From positions 1,116,001-1,180,000 of the forward strand of contig JAMPIT010000583.1 of assembly GCA_026261815.1 (NCBI GenBank): a stretch of 64,000 bases of DNA, in the 5' to 3' direction. A model generated the notes under the pieces. It saw only the letters and a list, made by a program, of their open reading frames with translations, was not told the origin of the DNA and did not search any database. Each line of letters starts with the position of its first letter. Position 1 is the stretch's first letter. This DNA comes from Monarcha castaneiventris obscurior (taxonomy: Eukaryota; Chordata; Aves; Passeriformes; Monarchidae). Of this stretch, positions 12,572-26,650 are shown piece by piece. The translations under genes and the position numbers were made by a program.

Positions 12572-14412
12572 GGTCAGCTTAACCAGCCTCCAGATTTCCT
12601 CAAAGTAACTACAAAATATTCTGCGCATTAATTAGTCGTGTACACTTCTGCTTGTACTCCTTACTTGAATCCTTCTCTGTTTAAGGCCCCAGGAAACCTT
12701 ATTTCTTTCTAAAACACCACCTAACGCTCCAACCTTTTGTGTTTTAAGCTTTGAACCGTGTTCCAACTCCACTATGTCTTTCTGAAATGAATATTTGCCA
12801 CTCTAGAACTCGGATATCTAGCTTGGATTTATAATGCCCAGAAAAGAGAAATATAATTTAGACTGTTCCTGCAAATCTCTCTCCTTTTCCTTGCCATAAT
12901 GATATTTGCTACCTTCTTTGACCTTTTATTTGTTTCTTTTTGCTGAATTACTCAGATGCTTTATTCACAGCTGCCTTCCATGCCTCCCTCTGGAACCAGA
13001 GGTCTCCAACTTCTACTCAGCATCCCATATCCGAATATCAGGGCTTGCTCCTGAACTACTGAGGCCATTTCATACAGATTGTTTCACAAGTACACTCCCT
13101 TCCCATTTGTATTTCCTCACAATATGGCCACTCCCATGGTATTATCCGTGTGGATCACCTCTCCTGCTATTCTTGAGCTGTGTGAAACACTAACAGGATA
13201 TTTGGTGCTATGTTTGAATACACTTTCACAGCTGAGAACTGCAAACTGGCTTAACAAGATGCACCATCCCTCCACTGCCCAATGGTCACAGCCCATCAGG
13301 ACCTGAGAAGCTCTGTGTAGCCCTGTAGTTATGTGAAAATGGATAAAAACTACCTTAGTAAATTCTGTGTTTCAGTGTAAAAATTATGGATTATATAGCT
13401 TGAGTTCCACTAAACCAGAGCAAAAAGGGTCAAGCAGAAAAGGTTAATATTCCTGAGCTTCTCTTGTTTAAACCTCCATAAAGGCTTATTTCCTTCCCTT
13501 TCTCAAACTTACTGAAATTTACTCAGTCCTGAGTTAATTATATGATGTACCAAAGTAACTCTCTAAAATGTTAAAATTATTGCTAATAATGCCTATAGTT
13601 ATTTTTACCATAAAAGGCTAAATAAAATTAAATAAATGAAAGCATAATGAAAGCAAAGGTATTCATGGCATTAAAAAGTACATTGTAGCTGAAGGCTTGT
13701 TCTGAAGAAATATGTCTCTCTTCTGTTTTAATTAGTGTCCTTGCATTTTTAAAGGGAATACACAACATAGGTAACTTTAGCAGTGCATGTGCTGGGTGAT
13801 GATTCAATTACTGTATTTATATTCTCCGTAAACCATATAGAGGTTTTCTGGCTTTATGCCCTTTCCCATTAGGTGAAAAAATTGCCTCATACTTCTTCAT
13901 TTCCAAAGAATGCCGTTGGTGTGGGTAATTACCTGTGTCAGACAGAGCCCACAGCTTTGTCCTTGAGACTCCTCTGCTCTGGGACTAGAAAATATTTATT
14001 GCGGTCAAATCGCCATTTACATTTCAAGATCTTGTCTAGATTTCCACCTCTTGCTTTGAATAATTATTCAAGAGAATTTCTACTACTTGTGGCAGTGCTG
14101 GTGCTTCGCCCAGTCCTTGGGCAGGGGGCTGAAGCTGCCACAGGAACACTGCTTGCTTGGCACATGGGGCTGAGTGCCAAGAACCCTTTGATCAAGCAGT
14201 CAATCACAATGAAAATAATATCTCTGTGACTGCAGTGCCTACAGAATAAGGACAACAGAAATCCAACAAAACCCTCCAAACAGAGATTTAAAACTTGGCT
14301 AAAAAGCACAGCTCCAGGCTACAAGAAATGTCCTCTCCCAGGCATTGGTTTTGGAATTCCCCAGTGGACTGCTCTGTTGTACGTCTGTGAGTGTGATGTG
14401 CAGGGTGTGAGG

Positions 14413-14635
14413 ATCACAGAATCTCAGAGTGGTTTGGGTTGGAAGGACCTTAAAAATAACCTTGTTCCATCCCTGCCATGGCAGGGACACCTTCCACTAT
14501 CCCAGGCTGCTCCAAGCCCCAGTGTCCAACCTGGCCTTGGACACTGCCAGAGGCAGCCACAGCTTCTCTGGGCACCCTGTGCCAGGGCCTGCCCACCCTC
14601 CCAGGGAACAATTCCTTCCCAATATCCAACCTAAG
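14413..14635 (-). mobile_element. CR1 LINE 3' fragment
   Basis: On the plus strand it starts with ATCACAGAATC, the complement of the CR1 terminal octamers. It continues through GGTTGGAAGGACCTTA and the cagcttctctgggcaccctg block, which are stereotyped CR1 3' sequence. It is in the same orientation as CDH8 and resembles the copy at 61239-61491. Confidence 0.88.
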
Positions 14636-16909
14636 AGGGAGAAGAATCCAGTGCTGCAAATGATCAAAACACAGCTTGGAGGAAAATATAAACCTTGAGT
14701 AGTCCACTGAGTGCTTCATCGGATGAAGGAAAGCTTGGGGACTTTAAAGGGATCATCATTTAACTGTCTTTAAAGATAATAAGCCAGACTTTCTGTTATT
14801 TATTGATGTGTTTGTCACAAATCTGAGCCTACCAAGTGGAATATATTTAGAAGTCTTTACTTGTTGCAATCTATGGTATCATTCAAGGAAGCTCTACTCT
14901 GTAATACACATATTCCGGGGAAAAAGATTACCTCACTTTTTAAAAAGAGAATTTCAGATAAGCATTGCTAATAATGAAGGCACTGCAGTATATTTTGTTT
15001 CCAAAGAATTCACTAGAATCCTGTATCTCAAGCAGATCTCAGCTTCAGTTTAGGAGGGATGACTATGCAAATATCAGCACATTCATATTTAAATCAGAGG
15101 ACTGTTGTGCAGTCAAATGATGTTGCTAATAAATTTCTTTCTAGGCTAAGTGAAACCAGCTCCTGTGAGATAAGTCTTCGCTCTGGTTTCAAACTACACC
15201 AGTTCTCCATTTGTTACTGCTGCTGTTATATCAATTGACCAGCAATGATGGAAGTACAGGGCATTTCCTTAGTATTAATAGCTCACATAGTGAGTGTGCT
15301 GGAAAAGTACCTGCAAGGTGGCTGTTCCAGCCATTAGAAAATGGGAATGTTAATCTATGGAGCTGGAGGCAAAAAGAGGACAGAGTTTAATTATTACATG
15401 CCTTATCCATGTCTGGCAATCTGATCGCTTGAATGATCAGTGATTCTGAGCTCCATTCAGAATCTAGAGCAAAAATGGTCTAATAAATAAGTCATGGCTA
15501 TTTGATTTTCTTTTCCTCTGACTAGCATTGACAACACATAACGGGGTAAGTGCTGCAAAACCTGTGCAAGAAACTGGGAGAATACTGAGGAGGTTAAGCC
15601 CAGCCTGAACACTGCTCTGCTTCACTGCCCAGCAAAATTGCCAACCAGTTAATGCCAGCAACACAAGCATGTCAATGGCAGCAGGAGTTACAGCTATAAT
15701 TGTAATCTACACAAGGAAAAAATGTATTTGTGAGTTCAGGAGAATGGGATCGCATCTGACTATTAGGATCCTGACTTCACTAGATTTTACTGAATGGTAG
15801 AAAATTCATTTCAAGCAAGTAGCAAAGAACCAAAGATGTGATGAGCCTTTGTACACACAAAAAAGATGCACCAAAAGAGATGTCTGTAATTTGATCATTC
15901 ATTCTTACTGCACTGCAATTCAGGCTGTCAAAAAATCCTTGCACATGCCCCCAGATTCCTTTCCTGTTCAGGATATAGCTCCAGAGAGCTCAAGTACATG
16001 AGCAGCACTATCAACCCTGACTTACAAAGCAAGACTGTATTCATCCCTCTTCTCTCAAGCATTTAAATTTAAAATTTAAAATTAAAATTAAATTTAAACC
16101 TCCCAACCTTGGCTACAACTTCAAGTTCATGTAAGTCTCAGCTACACCACAAACTAATGAGAAATCTCATTAGTTCAGTGTTTAGAGTCCAGAGTCAGTG
16201 ACAACATTCACCCTTTATATCCACAGAGCACAAAGGTTCATTCTCAGGGAATCATTTTGCCAGTGGACCTGCTTCCTCCAGCCTGTCATCACCTGGATAT
16301 TCCTGCTCCTTTCCATTCAGCAGGGTAAACCTGGATGAATGGCAATGTAGAAAGAAAATTTAAGAATCAATTCACAGGTTCAATAGCTTTGAGTCTCACC
16401 CTTGCCATGAGTGTATTTTTTTCTGCACACTCTAAGCCTGCATTTCAGAGGGATCTTTCAAAGATGTCAAAGTTCTTTCTAATATTATCTTCTCTTAAAA
16501 ATCCATTTGGCAGAATTCATCAGCACAGAGGAGACCAGCGAGGAAAAATGTTGAACAACAAAGAGGCAAAAATTAATTTTATCACATAAGAAAGAGATGT
16601 AAGAAATCACACAATAGGAAAAATGTGCAAAAGATATGGAATATTTAGCAGTAGACAGATTTAAGGGTAGCAGTTGAGAGCACCAAAGCTGCAGAAGAAG
16701 TGTAAAGGAAAACTTATAACTAAATCTGAAATACTGAAACCAGCACCTAAATATCACCTGTGTCACCTAAACATCACCTGTACCACGTTAATCTCATTCA
16801 GTTCATTGTTTTCCACAGATGGCTCTTTGCATGGTTTCATCTTTGGTAACCACAGAAAGATTGAAGAATTCGCTCTTGTGGGCAGACAGGTCTTAAGGAA
16901 ACTTCCCAA

Positions 16910-17400
16910 TGTGACCATTGATGGGACTCTCTGTCAGTCACACTCCCACCACCCCACACTGTCACTGCAGTGGCTCCAGGTCCCCTCTTGATTCCCCACA
17001 CCCCACTCACAGCCAGAGCAGGTTTCCTCACTGCTTCCAGCCCAGGGTTCCCTCGGCAGTCTCAGATCTCTCGTTCCATAAAGCCATTTATTCCCAGCAC
17101 AGTAACACAGACACAGCCCGAGCCTCTGCCTCTGAGAGGGACCCCCCCAAAGGCTTTTATCCCTGGGCTTTTAGCCCTTCACAGCCCAAGCACAGGGAAG
17201 CCTTCTCTCTTCTTCCTGAGCCCTGCACCCCTGTGCTGGCTCTGGGTGTCCCCAGCCAGCTGTGCCACAGGTCCTCGGATCCTCTGTCATGCAAAGGCTC
17301 ACAGGTCGGTCACATCCTCCTGTCTCTCTGGGCTCCCACCCAGAGCTCAACCTGCAGCTTGCAAACCAAGCTACCTGCACCAGGTGTGTCCCACAACACA
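16910..17400 (-). mobile_element. Probable solo LTR of an endogenous retrovirus-like element
   Basis: This GC-richer block stands out from the AT-rich intron. Read on the minus strand it has a TATA-like GATAAAAG at about 17163-17152 and AATAAA at 17092-17087, about 65 nt further on, as in an LTR promoter with its polyadenylation signal. No internal gag or pol sequence adjoins it. I could not fix the TG...CA ends or a target duplication, so the limits are approximate. A chance combination of motifs cannot be excluded. Confidence 0.5.
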
Positions 17401-20400
17401 GAATGCAACGTGGTTACTAGGATTTAAACAGGAGGCAAAAGCTCTGTGCATTGCCCACGCATTTCAGGAACCAGAAAACAAAGGCAATGCAAAAGTCTGA
17501 GCAAATGTCTGACGGAGAGCCACACAAGGCAGCTGTTCTTTAAACTGGCTGGCCAGTTTAACTCCCTGAAAACAAAGGCTGCAGAAAACCAGAAACTCCT
17601 GCAAAAGAGTCTGTCAGCAATGGGAAATTAAAGGAGGGAAATAGCACCATCCACGATGTCTTGATTTGCACAGGTCTCTGAACACAATACTACTGGCCAC
17701 CAATAGCATGAATTTGTTCTGACCAAGCACTGGCCAGACACTTGATTATGAATAAGAACAGAAAATGTCTTTCTTTTAAATAAAAGCCCAAGCAAATGAA
17801 AAACGCTACAAAAATCCCACAGAAACCCCCCAAACTGATCTTTTGCCTGTCAAGTATACGTAGAAAAGAACCACCTTCCACACTGGCTCATGTTTTTCTG
17901 TTTCTCCTCCAAGCTTTGCTAGACATGAAAGGGTTAAGTTCACATTTCGGAGCATTCAGATTAAAAATGTTTAAAATTACCCTCACACATTTTAAATCTT
18001 ATCACTTTTTAAAAGATCAGGAAGTCTGGGAATCTTCATCCTTATTTCAAGTGAAAAGGCAGAAGCAGTAATGCTCCATTCCTGTCTTGGAAGATTCCTG
18101 CCTAAGACAGCAGCTGGGGGATGATGGCAGCAGGAAACTGCCAAAAAATTACCTCACTTTAGAGCACAAATTTAGCTGTAGGTATCTTACCAGTACAAAG
18201 CTCTGAAACAGTGAATTATGGTTTGGAGAAGGTTGGTGTTTATCTATGAAAGTGTTGCTAAGTCAGGGCATATTTAGGATCTACCATGCTGGGAATCAAG
18301 AAATAAAAATCCCGTATGATGGCTTATGAGGAGTAAGCAAATTTAATGGCAATTAAATCGTCTGGTCATTGCCCTGCAGATGGAGGGGAGAGCCTTGCAC
18401 AGGCCCTGGGAAGCAGCCAGCCCAGGAAGGGGAAATGTTCCTGCATGAACAATTCCAACATATTTATTTTCCTGGGAGAGATCAGCAGTCCATTAATAAG
18501 ACTGTCAGTGAAGGCGTTGTAATGACACACTTTGTATTTGCATTTGCTGCTTGTGTCTGCCTCCAACAGATTTCTGTTATTTTACAACAGAGATTTTGCC
18601 TATTACTGTCTTGAGAAAAAAATCTAAAAATGCCCATTTTCCCCTGTTTGACAGTTCTATAAGCAAATTTAATTTCTGCTTGAGGAGCTTAAAAATAATT
18701 TCACTTAAATAAGCAAAGACAGTAGTCTGTGAAATTAAGCCCTTTTTTTATGTAAATGTCAAATAATTATATTAGGAATGCAAAAATAAGTCATCAGCAG
18801 GAACAGAAATGTTTAGAACAAGATTGGCATTATTATTTTCATAGCCAGTCTGATAAGAGGCAATTTTACAATAGCAGTAGATGCTGAGGCTCCCATGAAG
18901 TCTAATGACAAGGCTGATTTCTTACAAAATCCTTGAGTATAATTATGTCTTAAAAAACTGAAAATGCAACGGGCAGACTTCATTCTTGTGTGGCTTAGTA
19001 AAGTGCTCTTCTGGCAACTTTGCTGTGACACACGTGTAAGGGAGATGTGAAAATGAACTGAAGGAGTGTCTTGCAGAAGTATTCCTTTTATCTTGTTCCT
19101 TCTTGACTTTTTGTAGGAAACAAAATGTAAAATGACTTCACTTTACATCTGAACATTTGGGATCATAAACTAATAATTCTGCTTTCCATTCTGTTGGTAA
19201 ATCTCATGATCTGGGAAAATTAGTATCAAAATTTTAAGTATTTTTCCTTTAAAAACATTAAAATTATTAACTGGTTAGATATTAACCTGGGGAAATATAC
19301 CCAATAAAACCAGATCTTTCTTTCTTTTCTTGTGTGATTCCCTGTGGCTTGGCTTTCCTGCAAGCAGAAAGTATTTCTGCTAATTTATTAAAGTATGGTT
19401 TGGTTGCAGGAAGGAACAGTAACAGGGCACTGTTGGCACTACTGACAATGAAACCCCCAAATTACTGAGGTGGGTCAGGGGAACACAGGGTACAAGGAGT
19501 GGAAGTTGGGAGCTTGGCTTACGTCCAGACTTACGTGTGTCACAGATTCCCAACATGTTCGTTTTTGAAAACAAGTACCACAGGAAAAACATTAGACAAC
19601 AAAACTGGGCCAAATAAGCATATTTTATCCCCCAATTTGTTATGTTCATAGCTACAGTGCTATGAAACAGAGCTTCAAATGCTCTGTACCATAATGCTGT
19701 AACCTTCAAAAAAGAGATTTGGGGGACAAGCAAACATCACATCACCCAGTTGTCTCCATCCAGGATTGAGCAGCACTGATCCCCAGGCCCTGAGGAGAGT
19801 CATTGCCTCGGAGCTGGCTCCAGTGTGTGCACAAAGGGGGTTCTGCCTGCACACTGAGTGCAGCACAGAGGCATCAGCAGAAGGAGTTCCAGGGCTTGTG
19901 TTCCAGCTCAGGACACGACACAGGGTGGCAGCACCCCGTTCCCCACCTGCTCCTTTGCTTGTGTCAAATGCATTGTCTAAAATACAGTGCTAATATGAGT
20001 AATAAATTACACTCTTGTGCATGATCCTGGCAGCAGCTCCAAATTAATTAAGAATTCTCCTTGATTAAAATCCATGACCCGTATTGCCAGGCAGGGCAGG
20101 TCTCCTGACTCAGGTGTGCAGAGCAGCCACCAGGGCTCTGTGGACCTGAACAATGCAGGTTCTTGTCGAGAGCTGGGTGTGAGTAAACTCATCCACACGC
20201 ATCCAACAGCACTTCTTTCATGCAACATTACCTCTGTGCTTAATCATTTATGGCTCTGAAACATAATAGCACTCAGAATTAAGAATGTCTGGGTTGAGCC
20301 TTCAATTTACTTCTACAATACCAAAGCTTTAAATTTTTCTGTCTTAATGTAGCTAATTATAAGGCTTTGGTTTGGGCTTTTAAAACCAATTTTTAATGTT

Positions 20401-20655
20401 TATCCTGCATACCCTGTATATATGTACTCATCTATCTCTTCAAAATCTCTATCACCATATTCACTGGAAAAAAATACGCAGTTGTAAAAACTAAAAGAAA
20501 TTGAGCTTGCATAGAAATTAAGCTTTCTTTCAAAAATTCTCTAATTTAAGCTCCCAATACATTTCATTTTACTGAATTATATACAACTTCCACTGCACAG
20601 CCTGTTAAAATCAATTATAAACCCAACAGAACAGTCAGAGTACACAAACACTTAC

Positions 20656-20792
20656 TGGTTTCAGTGGCTACAATGGTGATGTTGTGCCATGTGCTGGTTT
20701 CTCTGTCCAGGGGTGTTGCCAGAGTTATTTTCCCATCCTCTGCATTGATGTTGAACTGTCTCTCAAGGTCAGTGTGGCGATCAATGGAAAAC
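20656..20792 (-). CDS. CDH8: Cadherin-8 exon 8 (central EC4)
   Basis: This 137-nt exon has acceptor gtctgttttgcag and donor ACCA/gtaagt. Its first base completes the Arg codon from exon 7. It encodes FSIDRHTDLERQFNINAEDG, KITLATPLDRETSTWHNITI and VATET, roughly residues 426-472. It holds the LDRE calcium-binding motif of EC4 and an N-glycosylation sequon, N-I-T. The left intron is phase 2 and the right is phase 1, as in type II cadherins. The RHTDLERQFNINA string is characteristic of CDH8. Confidence 0.93.
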
Positions 20793-23700
20793 CTGCAAAA
20801 CAGACATCCCTGTAATCTACTTAATGAAGTTGGTGTAATCCATACAGTCACAGAGACAATTCAGGGAGCTCTCTGAGAGCTGCAGTTTTATAGCCAAATG
20901 GATTGAGAAGCTCAATAGCATAATAATTTAGAATACAAAATGACAAACTGAGGTTAAAAAAAATTTAATAATTATTACCCAAGGAGTAATTAGCTGTATA
21001 CCCAGTGTGAAGGTCATAAAGTGCCCTCAGGTTCACTGGGCAACATCTCTGAAAATCAGTGCTGATCAAGAGTTAATTACACAATCCATCACATTTATTG
21101 GATGGTTTCTATGGTATTTCACAGTAACTGAGGATAATTTCAACAGTAATGTATTAAGCGCACAGAAATTGTGGGCTTTGTGGTTATTTTAAAAAATGAC
21201 TGAATAATATTATTTTACCAATAAATTCCAGATTAACGAAGCATGAACGATTCACCAAGCACATTATTTGCTTATGGTTCAAGCAGCTCCATGGGCAGAG
21301 CAGAGTGAATCACCACCTTTTCCCATAAAACACTGCCAATGCTGGAGGCCTGATTCTTTTATGGACTGACATCACTGATTTTTAACAAAACAAGTTCCAT
21401 CTGACAGGTAGTCAGAGTTTGCAAATGTGAATGTCCAGGTAAATTCTGGAGCCCAACCAGAGGCAGCCTGACAAGGAGACAGAGCTGCAGTGGATTGCTC
21501 AGACGGCGCATTAAGCAGGATGGTGATTTAAAGCTCAGGTCCAGATCTCCAGGAAAGCTTTTATGTTTGTCCATTTGATCAGAGTTATTTTATTAATGAA
21601 TTAATCGCGAAAAGAAACAGAATCACAAAATTGAGCCTTCAGTTTCTTGACAGGAAAAGTAGGGAAAGAGAGAGTTGAGTGATAAACTATTGATATGATT
21701 CAACAGAAATTCACTTCAAGGGGTTTTACGGAATCCTAATTGTGGATTTATATAAAAGCCTTTTAAGCCTTTGTGTCTGTGTATTACAGAACCTAGCAGC
21801 ACGCACTGGCAGTTTTTACATCTGTTCTGCATTATAGCAAGGCACAATAGGGTGAGCTAGGATACGGTATCAGACTCAATTACAATATGGAGTGGCCAGA
21901 AAAGTGACTCCAGACAGTTGCTTTCTCATCACTTCTCTACCTTTTGCAAGCACGCTGTTAAAATTCCCCAATAAAAGTAAAAGAACGTATTTTGCTACAG
22001 TGAGAATGGCACAGTTATCTGAAAATCAGCTATTCCATTCTGGATTGTGCTTTATCAGAAGCAATTTCCAAAAATATTCTGATTTGGAGTTCTCTTTATA
22101 CACTACAATAAATATATTCCATTGAACTCAAACTCATTCCAGCCTAACACAATCAATTTTAATAGACACAGCACTAGGATCTGATTTCAAAGCTTAGGAT
22201 TATTGTGTTCCATCTTTTTTTAATATTATTTCAGTATCAGATATTTTCATATTTAGAATGAGAGTTACATTGCAATTAGATTGCTTGTGCAATGCACTCT
22301 GTAAGATACAGCTCACTTCCAAAAAGAGTTTTAAATGATGAAAGCTTATAAAAATCTCAAAGTTTAAGTGTTTAAATACTGCATTGCCAGAGATCAAGGC
22401 TAACTTGATCACACTGGTAAGGTACTTAACAACTAATGGACTTAAGAGGGAAAACTCCAGTTTAACTAGGAAATGTGATTTGTTAGATATTTATTTGTTT
22501 TATTTTTAAACTCTGAGAAGAACTAGTTTCACTCACTTAAAAATTACTAGTTTGGTAAGAAGAGTACCAGAAAAATATGAAGTCAAATTCCAAATACCTG
22601 TGCCTAAAGCTGGGCAAGCGCATCTATATTTGGACATTTAAGTAAACTGATTTTCTCGTGAGCTCCACATACTCAGTTCTCAATGGTTTAATGGGAATTG
22701 CACTAAACTCAGCATTTCTCAAAATCAGGTCACTTATGTGGAAGAATAAAGCTGTAGGTACTTAACTTCAGGCAATCATTTTTGAAAATGGATCTTAACC
22801 ATATTTTGATATCTTCCTAGTTCCAATTAAAGTATTAGAACTCAAATTCTGGTACTAGTGAAGCTAGTAAAAAATACCTTACAGCCTTTCAGGTTTAAGA
22901 TTTCACTCAAGAAAATACAAGGAAAGACAGTAATCATCTCTTTTTAAGAACTCATACTTAAAACTGTCTTCTCATTCTTGATTTTTATGTAATGATGCTG
23001 AAAGAACTCTACTGGTATCAAACATTTATGGAATTTTTACAGTCCACAAACAAAATAAAATGTGAAATTCTCATATGCTATTCAGTGTTTCGTTGACCTG
23101 GGCTTGACATAAATTCCACTGAGGGAAGACACAGTTTTTCTCTAAGGATCAATCCTTCCTTAAACTTCCACTCACGGCCTTCCTGCCATGCAGGTTTTGA
23201 AGTTATAAAAGAGGGATTGACACATTTGTGAGTTTATTGTATCACATTCCATCTCATCCTAGCAATATTTACTCACAACACACACCCAGCAATTCAAGAG
23301 GAAACATGTTTAACATAAGTTGTGTGTCTTTGCAAGACAACAAAGAGGTAAAACCCTCCCCTGATTTTAATTTGATAAATATTTGTTACAAAACCAAAAA
23401 ATAAAAACTGCAGTGTCATAAACCTGGGAAAACGAATGGTACATTTGCAGTTTCCTTTTCATGATAATGGTGTTGTAACTCTTTTTAATGGGAATGCATT
23501 GTCAGATGCATAAAACATACATAAAACATACATTTCTCTAAAAATGAGAAAAGAATATCTTGGGAAATAATATCTTTTGAAATTGCCATAAAGCCAGCAC
23601 AAGTTATTGGGAAGTTTGGGTTAGTTTATGAGTCTGCTATGGCAATTATAGAAACAACCCCACAGTGGTTTCGCAGAAGCCTGGAAATGATTCTCAGTCC

Positions 23701-23960
23701 TGTTCTTGCACTGCTGCTGTTATGACTTCATTTGATCGTCTCCTTATTTGCACCAATGCAAATAGGAGCAGAAGTCCTTTTTTGCTGCTCCTGCTGAGAT
23801 TTGACTCCCAGCACTGACACCCCAGGAGTGGTAAATCTCCATTTTTATTAATGCTAGGCAGATTGGACAGGGTACTTAGTGACAGATAAACAACTGCACC
23901 GTTGGGGCGGCACAACATATTGGATCTGGGTTTTTAAGGCCTGCTGTGAATTAAGAAAAT

Positions 23961-24080
23961 GATCAACTGCTGTCAAAGATGAAATCTCTGCTGATATGAG
24001 TGGGGAAAACCTGCTCCAGTGATCAACTGCTGTCAAAGATGAAATCTCTGCTGATATGAGTGGGGAAAACCTGCTCCAGT
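23961..24080. repeat. Perfect 60-bp tandem duplication
   Basis: Bases 23961-24020 and 24021-24080 are identical. The unit starts GATCAACTGCTGTCAAAGAT and ends ACCTGCTCCAGT. It is single-copy in flavour, not low complexity, and lies within intron 7. Confidence 0.97.
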
Positions 24081-24612
24081 GAATCTTATCTCTCCACAGA
24101 GAAAGCCACTGAAGGGCAGTGATTTATAGGAGGGCAGTTGCAGTATAGGAAGGAAGATTATTGCTCATGCTTTTTGCTGTGTGCCTGGATCATGCTTTAT
24201 CCAAGGTAATTCACTGCAGATAAACAGAGCATAGTTATAAAGTAACACCAGGAGCAGGGAGTGAGCGCTGCTGGAACCAGCAGCTGAGTGCTAACACAGG
24301 ATCATCTTCCCAGGTTCCACCCTTCCAACACCGGCCACAGCAAAGCCTTGCAGCTGAGCTAAACTCACTGGGCCCTTCCCCAAGGGAGAGACGTGCATCC
24401 AGACGTGGCCCTGACACACCATCCTGCAATCACTGGGTAGAATACAACAAACTACAGAGCATTTTTACAATTATCACCCAGCTTTATAAATTCAGTTCAC
24501 CATCGGCCTTAAAAATGAGGAGGCCCTTAAGCAGCATGCACTGCAGAATGGCAACTAAGGATCAAAAAGCACTTGTGCTGCTTATTTTAAAGCTGATGGA
24601 TTAGAAAAAAAT

Positions 24613-24710
24613 ATCACAGAATCACAGAATATGCTGACCCACAAGGATCATCGAATTCCAACTCCTGGCTCTGCACAGGACAGCCCCAAAAATCCATCTA
24701 AACACCTGCT
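24613..24710 (-). mobile_element. CR1 LINE 3' fragment
   Basis: Two copies of the octamer complement (ATCACAGAATCACAGAAT) are followed by GGATCATCGAATTCCAAC and the ctggctctgcacaggacagc block typical of a different CR1 subfamily. It is short and in the gene's orientation. Confidence 0.85.
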
Positions 24711-24872
24711 TGTGAACCTATGAGTGGCTTTGTGCCTTTAGATCAAGTGAGAGAAAGAAAGATAAGACAATGTTTCATCTCTTCTAAGCAAGCACAGAAA
24801 ACAAATTGCTGGTGTGTTGGTTAGAAAGGTGGATGAACATTTTTTTTTTTCCCTTAAAAAATAAAAAAGAAA

Positions 24873-24960
24873 ATCATAGAATGGTCTGGGTTGGAATGGA
24901 CCCTAAAGATCATCTTATTCCAACCTCTGCCTTGGGCAGGGACACCTTCCACTAGACCAC
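24873..24960 (-). mobile_element. CR1 LINE 3' fragment
   Basis: ATCATAGAATGGTCTGGGTT followed by ggacaccttccactagacca is a textbook CR1 3' terminus. It lies about 160 bp from the preceding CR1 piece in the same orientation, but both carry a 3' end, so they are separate insertions. It is preceded by T and A runs. Confidence 0.88.
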
Positions 24961-26650
24961 AGGACATGCTTCTTTCCAGGCTCTATTTTATAATAATTTC
25001 ACTAAATTCTTTAGTATTTTATCCTGTGACTCAAAAGGATAAAATATTCCCATGTTCAGAAATGTCCAAGTTTTATTTCATTTACCCTGAATGTGTGGAG
25101 CCTTTGTGTACCAGACTAGAGCAAAGCAGACGTGGTATTGGGAGCACAGAAGGTGATTCATATTCTGTTTGTGCTTGCCTGGGTTTTTATAACAAATGTA
25201 CACGGTAGTTCTGTCTAAGCAAAATATTGATAGAACAGATATCTATTGAAAAATGTAATTTCCTTGAAATACAATTCATTGTTGCCTGCTAGAATTCTGT
25301 TTTGAAGAAAAAAAGAAAGGCCAAGCAACATTGAACATTAAAACTGTCCATCAGTTTTAGAACAGCTTGTTGTAATTTTTCAAATTTTTAATAAAAGTTT
25401 AGTATTTTTGAAATGGTATCATAGAACATATGCATAAAACTTGCATCATATACATGATACAATAACAGAAGAAACACCTGAAATGTACATTCCAATCAAT
25501 AAAACCAGTGCTTGAACATTTCTGTTAGAACCTGCCAGGTTCCTATTTTGTTCCAAACTGGAAAGAAAGAAACTGAATTTCTGCAGCCTACTAGTCTCTG
25601 ACTAGCATTGCTCTCCTTTAATAGTAGAGTTACTAGCTTAAAATGCTTTTTATTTTGTCCTTACAATATTTTTTATGCAAAAAAATGGGAAAAAAAGAAG
25701 CATTTGAGCTTTCTAGAGGTCTCCCAGATAAAGCCAAAATAATCAGGTAACCAAACAAGAGCAAAAAAGTTGCATAGAAATTTGAGGTCTGTATATTCCT
25801 TAATTAGCTATTAAGCCAATATTGTAGAAAAAAATTAAATCTTTTAAAGTACTGTATCTATTATGCAAAAAAAAAAAAAGGTATAAATCATACTAAAAAA
25901 TTACCTTTTTTAAAAAATGTAATGAATTTTGGCCAGTTCTGTTTCATGTATGCCAAATGTTTCTGTAGGACCTCATGAACAAAAAACATTCTAATTCAGT
26001 TTACAGACACAAAATATTTTTGTTTTTCAAACTTTGAAGGTCTCTTGATTTATAAAATGATGAAAAAGTGGAAATAAGGTACATCTTTTACTCAGATCAA
26101 TTTTTTGGGCTTGGGCAGAATAAAGAGGCTCAGTTTTAGAACAGAGGTAGGTTTGTAGATGTTCTAAATTATTAGGGGTTGGGGCAGGATGAGAAAAGAA
26201 TTCCAGGGCAACAGAACAAGAGTGAAAAAACGGCCAAGGTGAAAGTGAAGCAGGGGTGAGGCCAGGCTGGGATGAACAGATAGGAACAGACAGGATGGGG
26301 AAGAGGCAGAGAAGCCAGGACCAAGCCAAGAGCAAAGCTGAGCAGGGCAGAGGGAAGGAACTGAGGTTCAGCTGAAAGAGAAATCGCTCTGGAGCTGGAA
26401 TAAAGGGAAGAGAGGCAGCTTGCTGTCACCATGGCTGGGCTCACACACCTGTGAGAGGAACATTTTTTGTACCAGCAGTGCAGTGTCTTTTTCACAGACA
26501 CCGGTGGGCAGCGGCAATAAAATCAGGGATGGAGCCAGTGCTTCAACGGTGACAGATCAAACCCTGCCGTTCTACGGCACTTTTGTTCAGAAACCTATGG
26601 TAGCTGATGCTGCGTTTATCTAGTTTTGAAAGTCTGACTTAGAAATGAGA

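Larger units (their letters stand above)
2519..20655 (-). other. CDH8: CDH8 intron 8 (18.1 kb)
   Basis: Bounded by the exon 8 donor (gtaagt at 20655) and the exon 9 acceptor (ccttag at 2519). It contains short AT-rich simple repeats near 5374, 6475, 7841 and 12521, a 1.0-kb CR1 at 9183-10222, a CR1 piece at 14413-14635 and an LTR-like block at about 16910-17400. The remainder is unique, AT-rich sequence. The open frames there lack codon bias, homology and splice signals. Confidence 0.85.

Noticed and set aside
16918..17500. Two plus-strand open frames of about 170 codons
   Set aside because: They fall in the GC-rich LTR-like block, overlap each other and lack homology or codon structure.
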